A DNA stretch of 64,000 nucleotides from Achromobacter sp. HZ34 (GCF_002209485.1 NZ_NJIX01000008.1:62001-126000), one strand, 5' to 3'; numbered from the stretch's first letter, positions 17,427 through 26,911 are shown. Program-made: numbers and translations. Notes: generated from the sequence alone by a model not told the origin.

Positions 17427-19325
17427 TCAACCTGCAACGGCCCGGTCGCGCGGCGCTTCGACCGCCAGCAGAGCGGCAAACCGCTGCCGCACCGAAGCCT
17501 CGATGCCCTTGGCATCCAGGCCCAGCCCGGCCATGAGCGCCTGCTGATCGCCATGATCGATGAAGCGATCGGGCAAGCCCAGTTGCAGCAGCGGACACAG
17601 CACGCCTGCCTCGTTGAGCGCTTCGGCCACCGCGCTGCCGGCGCCGCCCATGATGGCGGCATCCTCGACGGCCACCAGGCCGTCATGGCGCGCCGCCAGA
17701 TCCAGCACCAGTTCGCGGTCCAGCGGCTTGACGAAACGCATGTCGGCCACCGTCGCGTCCAGCGCCTCGGCCGCGCGCAGCACGGCCGGCAGCAGCGTAC
17801 CGAACACCAGGAAGGCGATGCGGCCATGGCCTTCGCGCCGGATCACGCCCTTGCCCAGCGCCACCTCGTCCAGGTCCGTGCCAGCCACCGCACCGCTGCC
17901 GCCGCCGCGCGGATAACGCACGGACGCCGGACCGGGGTAGTGATAGCACGTGGTCAACAGCAGGCGCGCTTCGGCTTCGTCCGAAGGCGTGGCCACGACC
18001 ATATTGGGAATGCAGCGCAGGAAGGCGATGTCGTAATTGCCGGCATGGGTGGCGCCGTCGGCGCCCACCAGGCCTGCCCGGTCCAGCGCGAACGTGACGT
18101 CCAGGTTCTGCAGGGCGACGTCGTGCACCAACTGGTCGTAGCCGCGCTGCAGGAAGGTCGAATAGATGGCGACCACCGGCTTCTGCTGCTCACAGGCCAG
18201 GCCGGCGGCAAACGTCACGGCATGCTGTTCAGCGATGCCCACGTCGAAATAACGGGAAGGAAAACGGCGTTCGAATTCCACCAGGCCGCTGCCCTCGCGC
18301 ATGGCGGGCGTGATGCCGGCCAGGCGTTCGTCGGTCGCGGCCATGTCGCACAGCCATTGCCCGAAGACTTGCGTGAAGGTGACCTTGGCCGGCGCCTTGG
18401 CCGGCACGATACCCACGGCGGGGTCGAATTTGCCGGGGCCGTGATACAGCACCGGATCCGCCTCGGCCAGCTTGTAGCCCTGACCCTTGCGCGTGACCAC
18501 GTGCAGGAACTGCAAGCCCTTGAGTTCGCGCAGGTTCTGCAGCGTGGGCACCAGCGAATCCAGGTCGTGGCCGTCGATGGGGCCGACGTAGTTGAAGCCG
18601 AATTCCTCGAACAGCGTGGCCGGCGTGACCATGCCCTTGGCATGTTCCTCGATACGGCGCGCCAGCTCCAGCACCGGCGGCACGCGCTGCAGTACGGCGC
18701 GGCCGACGTTCTTGGCGGCGGCGTAGAAGCGGCCCGACATGAGACGCGCCAGATAGCGGTTCAAGGCACCCACCGGCGGCGAGATCGACATGTCGTTGTC
18801 GTTCAGGATCACCAGCAGATTGATATTGGACGTGACACCGGCATTGTTCATGGCCTCGAAGACCATGCCCGCCGACATGGCGCCGTCGCCAATGATGGCG
18901 ATGTGCTGGCGCATGATGCCCGCGTTGCGCGACGCCACGGCCATGCCCAGCGCCGCCGAAATCGAGGTCGACGAGTGCGCGGTGCCGAAGGCGTCGTACT
19001 CGGATTCGACTCGGCGGGGAAAGCCGGAAATACCGCCTTCCTGGCGCAGCTTGCCCATCTCCGCACGCCGGCCCGTGAGGATCTTGTGCGGATAGGACTG
19101 GTGGCCGACGTCCCACACGATGCGATCGTGCGGTGTGTCGAAGACGTGATGCACGGCCAGCGTCAATTCGACCGTGCCCAGGTTGGAAGACAAATGGCCG
19201 CCGGTCCTGGAGACGGACTCCAGCACGAAGGCGCGCAACTCGTCGGCCAGATTTTTCAGCTCGCGGCGGTCCAGACGCTTGAGGTCGGCGGGACTGGCGA
19301 TGGTGTCCAGAAGTTCTGTGGTCAT
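17427..19325 (-). CDS. dxs: 1-deoxy-D-xylulose-5-phosphate synthase
   Basis: The start at 19325 gives [18 protein letters not shown], the usual Dxs beginning; an ATG 25 codons further upstream lies in the spacer after ispA and is rejected. The 632-residue enzyme joins pyruvate and glyceraldehyde 3-phosphate in the first step of the MEP isoprenoid pathway. Visible are the thiamine diphosphate motif [16 protein letters not shown], the catalytic-region [20 protein letters not shown], and the transketolase pyrimidine domain with [15 protein letters not shown]. It follows ispA by about 70 bases on the same strand, so these two pathway genes are probably co-transcribed. Confidence 0.98.
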   Translation of the reverse strand: MTTELLDTIASPADLKRLDRRELKNLADELRAFVLESVSRTGGHLSSNLGTVELTLAVHHVFDTPHDRIVWDVGHQSYPHKILTGRRAEMGKLRQEGGISGFPRRVESEYDAFGTAHSSTSISAALGMAVASRNAGIMRQHIAIIGDGAMSAGMVFEAMNNAGVTSNINLLVILNDNDMSISPPVGALNRYLARLMSGRFYAAAKNVGRAVLQRVPPVLELARRIEEHAKGMVTPATLFEEFGFNYVGPIDGHDLDSLVPTLQNLRELKGLQFLHVVTRKGQGYKLAEADPVLYHGPGKFDPAVGIVPAKAPAKVTFTQVFGQWLCDMAATDERLAGITPAMREGSGLVEFERRFPSRYFDVGIAEQHAVTFAAGLACEQQKPVVAIYSTFLQRGYDQLVHDVALQNLDVTFALDRAGLVGADGATHAGNYDIAFLRCIPNMVVATPSDEAEARLLLTTCYHYPGPASVRYPRGGGSGAVAGTDLDEVALGKGVIRREGHGRIAFLVFGTLLPAVLRAAEALDATVADMRFVKPLDRELVLDLAARHDGLVAVEDAAIMGGAGSAVAEALNEAGVLCPLLQLGLPDRFIDHGDQQALMAGLGLDAKGIEASVRQRFAALLAVEAPRDRAVAG

Positions 19326-19396
19326 GCTGTGAAGAATAGCCCCGCGGGCAATCGGATGCACATCGAGCGGTCCGGCGGCGCCGGCCCGCGCGAACG

Positions 19397-20308
19397 TCAA
19401 CGATCTCTCAAAACGATGAAATCGGCCAATTCAGCCAGGCGCGCGCGGCCTTCGCCCAGCGGCACCAGGGCCTGTAGAGCGGTGTCGCGCAAGGACGACG
19501 CGAAACGGCGCGCCTCTTCCAAGCCCAGCAGTGAAACATACGTCGGTTTGTTCTCGGCCGCGTCCTTGCCCGCGGTCTTGCCCAGCTTTTCGGTGTCGGC
19601 GGTGACATCGAGGATGTCGTCCACCACCTGGAAAGCCAGGCCGATGGCCTGCGCATAGTCGTCCAACGCGCGGCGCGACACCGAACTGGCGCCCGCCACG
19701 ATGCCGCCCAGCGCCACGCTGACGGCCAGCATGGCGCCGGTCTTCATGCCGTGCATCTGCTGCAGCTCGTCGCGCGTCAGGGTGCGGCCGACGGCGCCCA
19801 GGTCGATGGCCTGGCCACCCGCCATGCCACGGCTGCCGGCGGCACGCGCCAGCGCCTGGGTAGCCTGCATCACCAGCGCAGGCGCAATGGGCATTTCCGC
19901 CAGGAATTGAAAGGCCAGCGGCTGCAAGGCATCGCCCGCCAGCATGGCGGTGGCTTCGTCATAGCGCACGTGCACGGTCGGCTGGCCGCGCCGCAGCACG
20001 TCGTCGTCCATGCAGGGCAGGTCGTCGTGCACCAGGGAATAGGCGTGGATCAGCTCGACGGCCGCGGCGGCGCGGTCCAGCGAGGCTTCCACCGCGGCAG
20101 TGTGGCCACTGACGGGGCAGGCCAGGCCGGCGGCGTAGACCAGGGCGGCGCGCACGCGCTTGCCGCCACCCAGGACGGCGTAGCGCATGGCTTCATGCAG
20201 GCGCGCCGGCACGGCATCGGCGGGCGGCAGCAGTTCGTCGAGTTTCTGTTCGATGTGCTGCGCGCGGGCCGTCAGCCAGTCCGCGAAGGCAAGGTGGTTC
20301 TGCTTCAT
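19397..20308 (-). CDS. ispA: Farnesyl diphosphate synthase (short-chain polyprenyl synthase)
   Basis: The 303-residue protein has both aspartate-rich motifs of prenyl diphosphate synthases: [10 protein letters not shown] at residues 94-103 and VVDDILDVT near residue 230, with the GGGKRVRA substrate-binding segment at 47-54. It condenses dimethylallyl and isopentenyl diphosphate to farnesyl diphosphate. Its ATG overlaps the xseB stop by 4 bases (ATGA), showing translational coupling, and dxs lies downstream. This xseB-ispA-dxs order is common in proteobacteria. Confidence 0.97.
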   Translation of the reverse strand: MKQNHLAFADWLTARAQHIEQKLDELLPPADAVPARLHEAMRYAVLGGGKRVRAALVYAAGLACPVSGHTAAVEASLDRAAAAVELIHAYSLVHDDLPCMDDDVLRRGQPTVHVRYDEATAMLAGDALQPLAFQFLAEMPIAPALVMQATQALARAAGSRGMAGGQAIDLGAVGRTLTRDELQQMHGMKTGAMLAVSVALGGIVAGASSVSRRALDDYAQAIGLAFQVVDDILDVTADTEKLGKTAGKDAAENKPTYVSLLGLEEARRFASSLRDTALQALVPLGEGRARLAELADFIVLRDR

Positions 20309-20595
20309 CCGTTCGTATCGTCGTCCAGCGCGCCGGGTTCGAGCGGCCGCAACAAATCGCCTTCCAGCACCCGCACCTGCTGCTCGGCCTGCGCCAGGCG
20401 TTCCTGGCAGATGCGCGTCAAGGCCACGCCGCGCTTGTAGGCAGCCAGGGAAGCCTCCAACGGCAGGGAGCCGTCTTCCATCGAAGCGACCAGATCCTCC
20501 AGTTGCGCCAGGGCACCTTCGAAATCTTGCGGCAGAAGGGCAGCGTCGGCCGTATCGGCCGCGGGGGTGACAGGGGGGACTTGCCTGGACGCCAA
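20305..20595 (-). CDS. xseB: Exodeoxyribonuclease VII small subunit
   Basis: The gene is read from a TTG at 20595, giving MASRQVPPVTP and a 96-residue protein, with GGAG seven bases upstream. The frame stays open far upstream with no sensible protein, so longer versions are rejected. The XseB core is LPQDFEGALAQLEDLVASMEDG followed by SLEASLAAYKRGVALT-type helices (here LPLEASLAAYKRGVAL). XseB partners XseA, encoded elsewhere, to degrade single-stranded DNA. It overlaps ispA by 4 bases. Confidence 0.92.
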   Translation of the reverse strand: MASRQVPPVTPAADTADAALLPQDFEGALAQLEDLVASMEDGSLPLEASLAAYKRGVALTRICQERLAQAEQQVRVLEGDLLRPLEPGALDDDTNG

Positions 20596-20734
20596 GCGGA
20601 TCTCCGGAATGCGTAAGAAGAATCCCGCGATTGTAGCAAGGGGGAGGACCCCGTAGCGGAGCGCCTCCACCGTACCTCGTGCAGGCGATCCCCTGTCCGG
20701 TCCCTGCCTGGTTTCAGGCTTGCGCCTGATTACG

Positions 20735-21571
20735 TCAGACGGCTGAGCGCGACAAGGCCTGGGCCGTGCGGTGCAGGACCGGCGCGACCTCGTCGCGCAG
20801 GACGGCTTCCGACAGCAAGGTGGCGGGGCCACCGCAACTGATGACGAAGACGCCCTCCCCCGTGGCGGATTCGAAAGGCGCGGCGGCGGCGTTGATGCCG
20901 GACTGCCACTCGCCGAAGGCGAAGCAGCAACCCGTGGCGGCCAGGTCGGCGACACAGCGGTCGATCACGTCGGGCATGGGGGCCAGGGGGCCCAGGCGCA
21001 GCAACAGGTCACGGCGCGCCGCGGCCGGCAGCAGCGCCAGGTAGGCGCGGCCCATGGCGCTGTCCATGCTCACCCTGCAGCCCACCGGCAGGCGCAGGTA
21101 CAGGGCGGACGATCCGTGGATGGCTTCGACATAGGCCATGGCATCGCCGTCGCAGGTGCCCAGCGCCAGGGCGCCGCCCGTCTGCTGCGCCAGGGACTGC
21201 ATGGCCGGCTTGGCCAATTGGCGTACTTCCAGGCCGGACAGCAGGCCCAGGCCCAGTGCCAGCACGCCATGGCCGGGCGCATAGCGGCCGCTGTCGCGGT
21301 CGTAGCGCAGATAACCCAGTTCGGTCAGGGTGTAGGTGATGCGGCTGAGGGTGGCCTTGGGCAGCCCGGTCAGGCGCGCCAGCTCCAGATTGCCCAGCGC
21401 ACCGCTGCCCGCCTGGAAGCAGCGCAGCACCTGCAGTCCGCGCGCCAGGGCCGTAATGAAATCCGCCGACCGCTCCGCCCCCTCCACCACCGGCGCCCGC
21501 CGCCGCCGCCCCGCCCGGTCGCGCAAGGGGACCGCGGACTCATCACCTACCTGGGGTTTTCCGGATTGCAT
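20735..21571 (-). CDS. IclR-family transcriptional regulator
   Basis: From the ATG at 21571 the protein has 278 residues: an N-terminal winged helix (LARGLQVLRCFQ, LARLTGLPKATLSRITYTLTELGYL) and an IclR effector domain ending near SRSAV. The preceding 13 codons of the frame overlap the operator region and are not counted. The gene is divergent from a Bug receptor gene, and the spacer carries two CCGGAAT/ATTCCG palindromes at 21597-21606 and 21616-21634, the natural targets for such a regulator. The ligand is unknown. Confidence 0.92.
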   Translation of the reverse strand: MQSGKPQVGDESAVPLRDRAGRRRRAPVVEGAERSADFITALARGLQVLRCFQAGSGALGNLELARLTGLPKATLSRITYTLTELGYLRYDRDSGRYAPGHGVLALGLGLLSGLEVRQLAKPAMQSLAQQTGGALALGTCDGDAMAYVEAIHGSSALYLRLPVGCRVSMDSAMGRAYLALLPAAARRDLLLRLGPLAPMPDVIDRCVADLAATGCCFAFGEWQSGINAAAAPFESATGEGVFVISCGGPATLLSEAVLRDEVAPVLHRTAQALSRSAV

Positions 21572-21596
21572 TCGGCGCCATCCCTTTCTATATTGA

Positions 21597-21634
21597 ATTC
21601 CGGAATACAAAATTTAATTCCGAGATACGGAATT
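21597..21634. promoter_or_regulatory. Probable IclR operator pair in the divergent spacer
   Basis: Two related palindromes lie 9 bases apart: ATTCCGGAAT (21597-21606) and AATTCCG-AGATA-CGGAATT (21616-21634). Both repeat the half-site ATTCCG. They sit between the divergent iclR-type and Bug genes in an AT-rich stretch that should hold both promoters. Confidence 0.75.
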
Positions 21635-21690
21635 TAGCCATAAGCGGTGGCTTTATCAACCGCTGATTCTTCAAACAGGGGATTTCTCGA

Positions 21691-22653
21691 ATGCGACCTT
21701 GGCTCAAGCTTTTCGCCACCCTCGCGCTGGTCAGCGCCTGCGGCGCGGCCAACGCCCAATACCCGGACCGGCCCATCAAGGTGGTTTCGCCCTTCCCGGC
21801 CGGCGGCGCCACCGACGTGCTCACCCGCGTGCTGGCGGAACGCATGGGCAAGGATCTCAAGGCTTCGATGATCGTGGAGAACCGCGCCGGCGCCGGCACC
21901 GCCATCGGTGCGTCCTACGTGCAGCGTGAGCCCGCGGACGGCTACACCATCCTGATGGCGACCAACTCCACCCTGGTGACCAACCGCTTCCTGTATAAGG
22001 AACTGCCCTACGACCCGGACGGCTACGCGCCCATCGGCATGGTGGGCATCGGCCCGCTGGTCCTGCTGGCCGGCCCCAAGGAACCCTTCCACAACACCGC
22101 CGAACTGATCGCCTACGCCAGGAAGAATCCCGGCAAGCTCACCTTCGCGTCCTTCGGCCCCGGCACGTCGTCGCACCTGGCGGGCGAGCTGTTCAAGTCC
22201 CAGACCGGGATCGACATCCTGCACGTGCCTTTCAAGGGCGCCAACCAGGCCTTGCCGGCATTGATAGGCGGCGACGTCGACCTGTTCTTCGACATGGTCG
22301 CCACCGGCATGCCGCAAGCCAATTCGGGCAAGGTGCAGGTCTTCGGCATCACCAGCAAGCAACGCCTGGACAGCGAATCCAAGCTGGCGACCATCGCCGA
22401 ACAGGGCTACAACAAGTTCGACATGAGCGCCTGGTTCAGCTTCGTCGCCCCCAAGGGCACGCCGCCGGAAGTCCTGGGCAAGCTGCAAACAGCCCTGGCC
22501 GACGCACTGAAGGATGAAGCCGTGCGTAAGAAAATGCTGGAAATGGGCATCCAGCCCAGCGACGGCACGCCCCAGGCGCTGACCGCCCAGATCAAGTCCG
22601 AACTGCCCGTGGTGCAGACACTGGTGAAGCAGGCGAACGTGGTCCTGCAATAA
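21691..22653 (+). CDS. Bug-type tripartite tricarboxylate transporter substrate-binding protein
   Basis: The 320-residue protein has a signal peptide (WLKLFATLALVSACGAANA, about 23 residues) and Bug motifs VVSPFPAGGATDVLTR, ENRAGAGTAIGAS and EPADGYTIL. It is divergent from an IclR-type gene and very probably under its control through the paired palindromes. No membrane transporter genes follow; a Rieske oxygenase gene starts about 175 bases downstream, so the receptor might deliver or sense its substrate, but that link is only positional. Confidence 0.94.
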   Translation: MRPWLKLFATLALVSACGAANAQYPDRPIKVVSPFPAGGATDVLTRVLAERMGKDLKASMIVENRAGAGTAIGASYVQREPADGYTILMATNSTLVTNRFLYKELPYDPDGYAPIGMVGIGPLVLLAGPKEPFHNTAELIAYARKNPGKLTFASFGPGTSSHLAGELFKSQTGIDILHVPFKGANQALPALIGGDVDLFFDMVATGMPQANSGKVQVFGITSKQRLDSESKLATIAEQGYNKFDMSAWFSFVAPKGTPPEVLGKLQTALADALKDEAVRKKMLEMGIQPSDGTPQALTAQIKSELPVVQTLVKQANVVLQ

Positions 22654-22671
22654 GCCCGGCTTAAATAATCA

Positions 22672-22690
22672 CTGTCATAAAAGCGCTCAC
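22672..22690 (+). promoter_or_regulatory. Pho-box-like half site upstream of the Rieske oxygenase gene
   Basis: CTGTCATAAAA at 22672-22682 matches the first half of the PhoB consensus (CTGTCAT repeated at 11-base intervals); the second half GCGCTCAC is a poor match. It is recorded because the two following genes could belong to phosphonate metabolism. Weak evidence. Confidence 0.3.
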
Positions 22691-22828
22691 CCGAATTTAG
22701 ACGGGCGCGGGTTTGGCCCCCGCTGCCCCCTGGGGTACAATCGACCACTTTGATCGGCCAGCCCGATTTTTCTTCGCGCCAGAACGGATCCGTGCCGTCC
22801 TGGCTTTTTTATCCGAGCGGAGGGAATC

Positions 22829-23986
22829 ATGACCGACGTTGGTCGGATGGCGCATTTTGTGCCGGCTCGTACGCAGCTCCCCGTCAGCGCTTATTTTGAC
22901 GAAGCACGCTTTAAGCGCGAGCAAGAAATCATTTTTAAACAGTCTTCTTTATACGTTGGCAACCAGAAGATGGTTCCCGAGGTAGGAGACTGGCGTACGC
23001 TCGTCCAGGAAAATGCCGGGCGGGTCCTGGTGCGCAACAAGGAAGGCATCGAACTCATCTCGAATGTCTGCCGCCACCGGCAGGCTTTGATGCTGGGCGG
23101 CGCGCCGGGAAATGTGGCCGGCAACATCAACACGGGGGGCAATCTGCGCGCCACCGGGGGCAATATCGTCTGCCCGCTGCATCGCTGGACCTACGACAAG
23201 CAGGGCCAGTTGCTGGGCGCGCCGCAATTCGCCTCCACGCCGTGCATGGACCTGCCGCGTTATCGCCTGCGCGATTGCCATGGCTTGCTGTTCGAAGGCC
23301 CGCGCGATCCGGCCAAGGACCTGGCCACGCTGTTCCAGCGGCCGGAGTTCGATTTCGGCGATTATGTGCTGGACCACGTCGAAGTCCACCAGTGCAACTA
23401 CAACTGGAAGACTTTCATCGAGGTCTATCTGGAGGACTATCACGTTGCGCCCTTCCACCCGGGCCTGGGCCACTTCGTCACCTGCGACGACCTGGAATGG
23501 GAATTCGGCAATTGGCACAGCGTGCAGCGCGTGGGCGTGAATAACGCCCTGGCGCAGCCGGGATCGGATGTGTACCGCCAGTGGCACGACAACCTGATGC
23601 AATACCGGGCGGGCGATGCGCCGGAATTCGGGGCGATCTGGGCGACGTATTTTCCGACGCACATGATCGAGCTGTATCCCCACGTGCTGGTGTTGTCGAC
23701 CCTGCATCCGCGCGGTCCGCAGGACACGGTCAATGTGGTGGAGTTCTACTACCCCGAGGAAATCGCCGCTTTCGAGCGCGAATTCGTCGAGGCGCAACGC
23801 GCGGCATATATGGAAACGGCGGTCGAGGATGACGAGATCGCCGAACGCATGGATGCCGGCCGCAGGGCATTGATGCTGCGCGGTGTCAGCGAAGCGGGGC
23901 CGTACCAATCGCCCATGGAAGATGGCATGCAGCATTTCCATGAATGGTATCGAACCATCATGGCCGAGACGGAACCGCATCCTTGA
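22829..23986 (+). CDS. Rieske [2Fe-2S] ring-hydroxylating-type oxygenase, alpha subunit
   Basis: The 385-residue protein is a Rieske non-haem iron oxygenase. The Rieske cluster ligands are Cys81 and His83 (NVCRHR) and Cys115 and His118 (VCPLHRW). The mononuclear iron site is shown by NWKTFIEVYLEDYHVAPFH with His205 and His210. GGAGGG is well placed before the ATG at 22829. No ferredoxin, reductase or beta subunit gene is adjacent, so electrons must come from elsewhere. A PhnZ-like HD-domain gene follows about 215 bases later on the same strand. The substrate is unknown; it need not be aromatic, since this fold also includes carnitine and betaine oxygenases. Confidence 0.9.
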   Translation: MTDVGRMAHFVPARTQLPVSAYFDEARFKREQEIIFKQSSLYVGNQKMVPEVGDWRTLVQENAGRVLVRNKEGIELISNVCRHRQALMLGGAPGNVAGNINTGGNLRATGGNIVCPLHRWTYDKQGQLLGAPQFASTPCMDLPRYRLRDCHGLLFEGPRDPAKDLATLFQRPEFDFGDYVLDHVEVHQCNYNWKTFIEVYLEDYHVAPFHPGLGHFVTCDDLEWEFGNWHSVQRVGVNNALAQPGSDVYRQWHDNLMQYRAGDAPEFGAIWATYFPTHMIELYPHVLVLSTLHPRGPQDTVNVVEFYYPEEIAAFEREFVEAQRAAYMETAVEDDEIAERMDAGRRALMLRGVSEAGPYQSPMEDGMQHFHEWYRTIMAETEPHP

Positions 23987-24201
23987 TGCCCACACGGGCG
24001 GTCCTCTACAGGGGGCCGCCCGCGCTGCGTTTCACGCGGCCCCTGTTTTCAAGGGCTTTTTCGCGCCCACGCTCAACACAGTCCGTTACTCAACGTCTGC
24101 GTTTCTCCTCCTGTCCGTCATCAAAAAATCAAGTCGTGCTGGTCAACTGAACTGGACCACCAAAGCGCGCGCCACGCTGCGCGACCGCAAGGAGCACGGC
24201 A

Positions 24202-24942
24202 ATGGGACTGACACTGGACCAGATAGCAAACCTTTTTCACCTTACCGGTGGCTCGCCCTACGGCGACACCTCGGTAACGCAAGCCGAGCATGCGCGCCAG
24301 ACCGCCGCGCTGGCGCTGGCGGAAGCCGCCGCGCCGTCCCTGGTGACGGCCGCCCTGCTGCATGACCTGGGCCACCTGATTCTTCAGCATCCGGACATCA
24401 TGCGCATCGAAGGCGCCGACTACAAGCACCAGTATTTCGTGCAGCCCTTCCTGCGCGGGCTGTTCGGCGCGGATGTGCTGGAGCCGATACGCCTGCATGT
24501 GGAGGCGCACCGCTATCTTTGCTTCGTCGAACCGGATTATCTTGGGCCACGCAATAGCGCCGCGCGCCTGGCGCTCGACCAGGCCGGCGGCATCTTCGAC
24601 GCGGCCCAGGCCAGCGAGTTCTCGGCCATCCCCTGGGCGCCGGAGGCCATCCGCCTGCGCCGCTGGGACGACCAGGCCTGCCTGATCAGCGACGACCCGC
24701 CGCCGCCGCTATCCTATTTCCTGGAAATTGCCAGCGACGTCGCACAACGCCACCAGGCCACGCAGTTGCCCCGGCTGGGCACACTGCCGCATGCATCACC
24801 CGGGCAATCCGCGGCGCATCGGTCCGCGGCCCAGCAATCCACGCCCCATCAATCCGCGACCAATCACCTCGCGGCACGGCAGCGCGCCGTGCCGCATGCC
24901 GCGACGGTCAGCCCTTGGCCTGCGGCCGTGAAGCATCGCTGA
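24202..24942 (+). CDS. PhnZ-like HD-domain protein (candidate mixed-valent diiron oxygenase)
   Basis: The 246-residue protein has the metal ligands of an HD fold: His30 (QAEHARQ), His54-Asp55 (LLHDLGH), His76 and His99 or His103 (LHVEAHRYLC). The pattern of a conserved Tyr20-Gly, then Q-x-E-H, then ALLHDLGHL resembles PhnZ and the HD proteins of phosphonate operons, which are O2-dependent diiron oxygenases cleaving 1-hydroxyphosphonates. That activity is family knowledge; here it is inferred. AGGAG precedes the start. The C-terminus (residues 202-226) is five tandem 5-residue repeats, and the last 35 bases overlap the convergent sulfurtransferase gene. Confidence 0.75.
   Translation: MGLTLDQIANLFHLTGGSPYGDTSVTQAEHARQTAALALAEAAAPSLVTAALLHDLGHLILQHPDIMRIEGADYKHQYFVQPFLRGLFGADVLEPIRLHVEAHRYLCFVEPDYLGPRNSAARLALDQAGGIFDAAQASEFSAIPWAPEAIRLRRWDDQACLISDDPPPPLSYFLEIASDVAQRHQATQLPRLGTLPHASPGQSAAHRSAAQQSTPHQSATNHLAARQRAVPHAATVSPWPAAVKHR
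24805..24879. repeat. Five 15-bp tandem units at the 3' end of the HD-domain gene
   Basis: The units CAATCCGCGGCGCAT, CGGTCCGCGGCCCAG, CAATCCACGCCCCAT, CAATCCGCGACCAAT and CACCTCGCGGCACGG encode QSAAH, RSAAQ, QSTPH, QSATN and HLAAR. They extend the protein beyond its catalytic domain. Confidence 0.82.
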
Positions 24943-25783
24943 CCCATTCGCTCCACGAGCCCGGATACAGGCGCGAACCGCTCAGGCCCGCCACTTCCAT
25001 GGCCAGCAGATTGTGCGACGCAGTGATGCCCGAACCGCACTGGTGCACGATGGCAGCAGGCGCGCGCTTGCCCAGCACGGCTTCGAATTCCTTGCGCAGT
25101 TCCTGCGGTGACTTGAAGCGGCCGTCGGCGGCCAGGTTGTCCGTATTGGGCCGGTTCAAGGCGCCCGGGATATGCCCGGCGACCGGATCGATGGGCTCCA
25201 TTTCGCCGCGATAACGGGCCGCCGCGCGAGCATCCAGCACGGTGAAGCTGGGCTGCGCGATATTGGCCAGCACGGTAGCGGCGTCGACCGGCTCGGTCAG
25301 CGCCTGGCGCGGCGTCAGATTGCCGCCCGCCTCCTTGCCCGTGCCTTGGCCGATATCCGCGCGTTGCGGACCCGCGCCGCTTTCCACCGCCAGGCCGGCG
25401 GCCGACCAGGCTTGCCAGCCGCCGTCCAGCACCGCCACGCGATCGTGGCCCAGCCAGCGCAGCATCCACCACAAATGCGCCGCGAACTGGCCGCCGCTGG
25501 CGTCATAGGCAACCACCAGGGTGCTGGGCGTCACGCCGTGGCTGGACAACAAGGCGGCCAGGGCGGCGCGGTCGGGCAAGGGATGCCGGCCATTCTTGCC
25601 GGTGCGCGGCGCGGCCAGTTCGGTCTCGTTGTCCAGATAGCGGGCGCCCGTGATGTGCGACTGCTCGTACTGGCGCCGCCCGGCGGCGTGGTCCATCAGG
25701 TCGTGGCGCAGGTCGAACAGCCGCAGATCGGCGTCACCCAGGCGCGCGGCCAGTTCCGATGCGGAAATCAAAGTCATGGTCAT
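24908..25783 (-). CDS. sseA: 3-mercaptopyruvate/thiosulfate sulfurtransferase (tandem rhodanese)
   Basis: The 291-residue protein has two rhodanese domains; the C-terminal one holds the active-site Cys249 in CGSGITA, the loop type seen in 3-mercaptopyruvate sulfurtransferases such as SseA rather than the CRKGVT type of thiosulfate sulfurtransferases. The N-terminal domain is the inactive copy. The ATG overlaps the stop of the upstream EamA permease gene by 4 bases, so the two are translationally coupled. Its 3' end overlaps the convergent HD-domain gene by 35 bases. Confidence 0.92.
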   Translation of the reverse strand: MTMTLISASELAARLGDADLRLFDLRHDLMDHAAGRRQYEQSHITGARYLDNETELAAPRTGKNGRHPLPDRAALAALLSSHGVTPSTLVVAYDASGGQFAAHLWWMLRWLGHDRVAVLDGGWQAWSAAGLAVESGAGPQRADIGQGTGKEAGGNLTPRQALTEPVDAATVLANIAQPSFTVLDARAAARYRGEMEPIDPVAGHIPGALNRPNTDNLAADGRFKSPQELRKEFEAVLGKRAPAAIVHQCGSGITASHNLLAMEVAGLSGSRLYPGSWSEWVSDASRPQAKG

Positions 25784-26661
25784 ACGGTGTTCTCCTTGGC
25801 AGTCTTGGTGATGGGGCGCCGTTCACGCATGGTGCGCCAGACCGACAGCAAGCCGGCCGCGATGATCAGGCCCATGCCGGACAGGGCGATGGCATCCAGA
25901 TGATCGTGCCAGAACACCGTGCCCAGGCAGGCGGCGAAGATGATGGTCGAGTACTGCAGGGCGGCTGTCAACAAGGCCGAGCCCAGGCCGAAGGCGCGCG
26001 TCATGGCCAACTGGCCGCACAGGCCGGACAGGCCGATGCCGATCAGCGCCGCGTAGCCCACCAGGCTTGTCTGGCCCCAGCCGTGCACCAGCAAGCCCAC
26101 CAGGCTGCTGATCGAGACCGCCAGGGAAAAGAACAGCACCGTGCGCCATTCCGGTTCGCCTATGCGTCCCAGTTCGCGGATCTGCATCATCGAGATCGCG
26201 GCGGCACCGCCCGCACCCAGGCCCATCAGGGCCGCCAGCCACTGGTCGTCGCCGATACTGGGCCGTAAGACGGCAATGACGCCCAGGAACCCCAGGGCGA
26301 CAGACAGGATGCGGACGGGATCACGCTGCGCGCCGCCCCAGCCCAGCATGTAGCCGGCGATGAACAGCGGCGAGGTGTAGTTCAGGCTGGTGGCGGTGGC
26401 CAGCGGCAGGTGCGACAGGGCGTAGAAACCCAGCCACATGGAAGAAACCCCGGCCAGGTTGCGCCACAGATGGGGCCGCCATCTGGATGGCACGATGGAA
26501 TGCCGTCCGGCGCGCGCCCATGCCAGGATCAGCAACACGGACGGCATGCCCCGGAACAGCACCACTTGCGCCAACGACGCCTCGTATTCGGTCGCGAGCT
26601 TCACGCAAGAACCCATGATGGCGAACATGAGCGACGCCAACAACATCCAAAGAGCCTGCAT
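25780..26661 (-). CDS. EamA-family (drug/metabolite transporter) permease
   Basis: From the ATG at 26661 (MQALWMLLASLMFAIMGSCVKLA) the product has 293 residues with about ten membrane segments arranged as two EamA repeats; a longer frame to 26736 adds a hydrophilic stretch without family support. Typical segments are SMWLGFYALSHLPLATATSLNYTSPLF and, in the second repeat, ALLTAALQYSTIIFAACLG. Such permeases export amino acids or metabolites; the substrate is unknown. The 4-base overlap with sseA suggests a linked role, perhaps in sulfur-compound or cysteine-related export. Confidence 0.88.
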   Translation of the reverse strand: MQALWMLLASLMFAIMGSCVKLATEYEASLAQVVLFRGMPSVLLILAWARAGRHSIVPSRWRPHLWRNLAGVSSMWLGFYALSHLPLATATSLNYTSPLFIAGYMLGWGGAQRDPVRILSVALGFLGVIAVLRPSIGDDQWLAALMGLGAGGAAAISMMQIRELGRIGEPEWRTVLFFSLAVSISSLVGLLVHGWGQTSLVGYAALIGIGLSGLCGQLAMTRAFGLGSALLTAALQYSTIIFAACLGTVFWHDHLDAIALSGMGLIIAAGLLSVWRTMRERRPITKTAKENTV

Positions 26662-26911
26662 GAGACCTGCGTAATTCCGAATAGTGGCGGGGGTTGTGGC
26701 ACGGGGTTGCAGCATATCCACCCCGGACCGGCGCAATACGACGTCATTTCCGGGGGGCCTCAGGCTCTCATGAAGGGAACCTGAAACAGAACCGATAATA
26801 TACTGCTGTTCCGACGGAGAGCCGGCCGGAACCGGCGGTGCGGGCCGCCGGGAACCCAGGCCGGCCCGTCACGTCAAAGCTATACCTGCTCGCAGAGGAT
26901 CCATAACAATC

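Noticed and set aside
17337-19658. A 773-codon plus-strand frame over dxs and ispA
   Set aside because: Antisense shadow of dxs and ispA; no family resemblance.
20596-20955. 120-codon N-terminal extension of XseB
   Set aside because: It overlaps the start of the iclR-type gene's 3' region in another frame, lacks similarity, and XseB proteins are about 80-95 residues.
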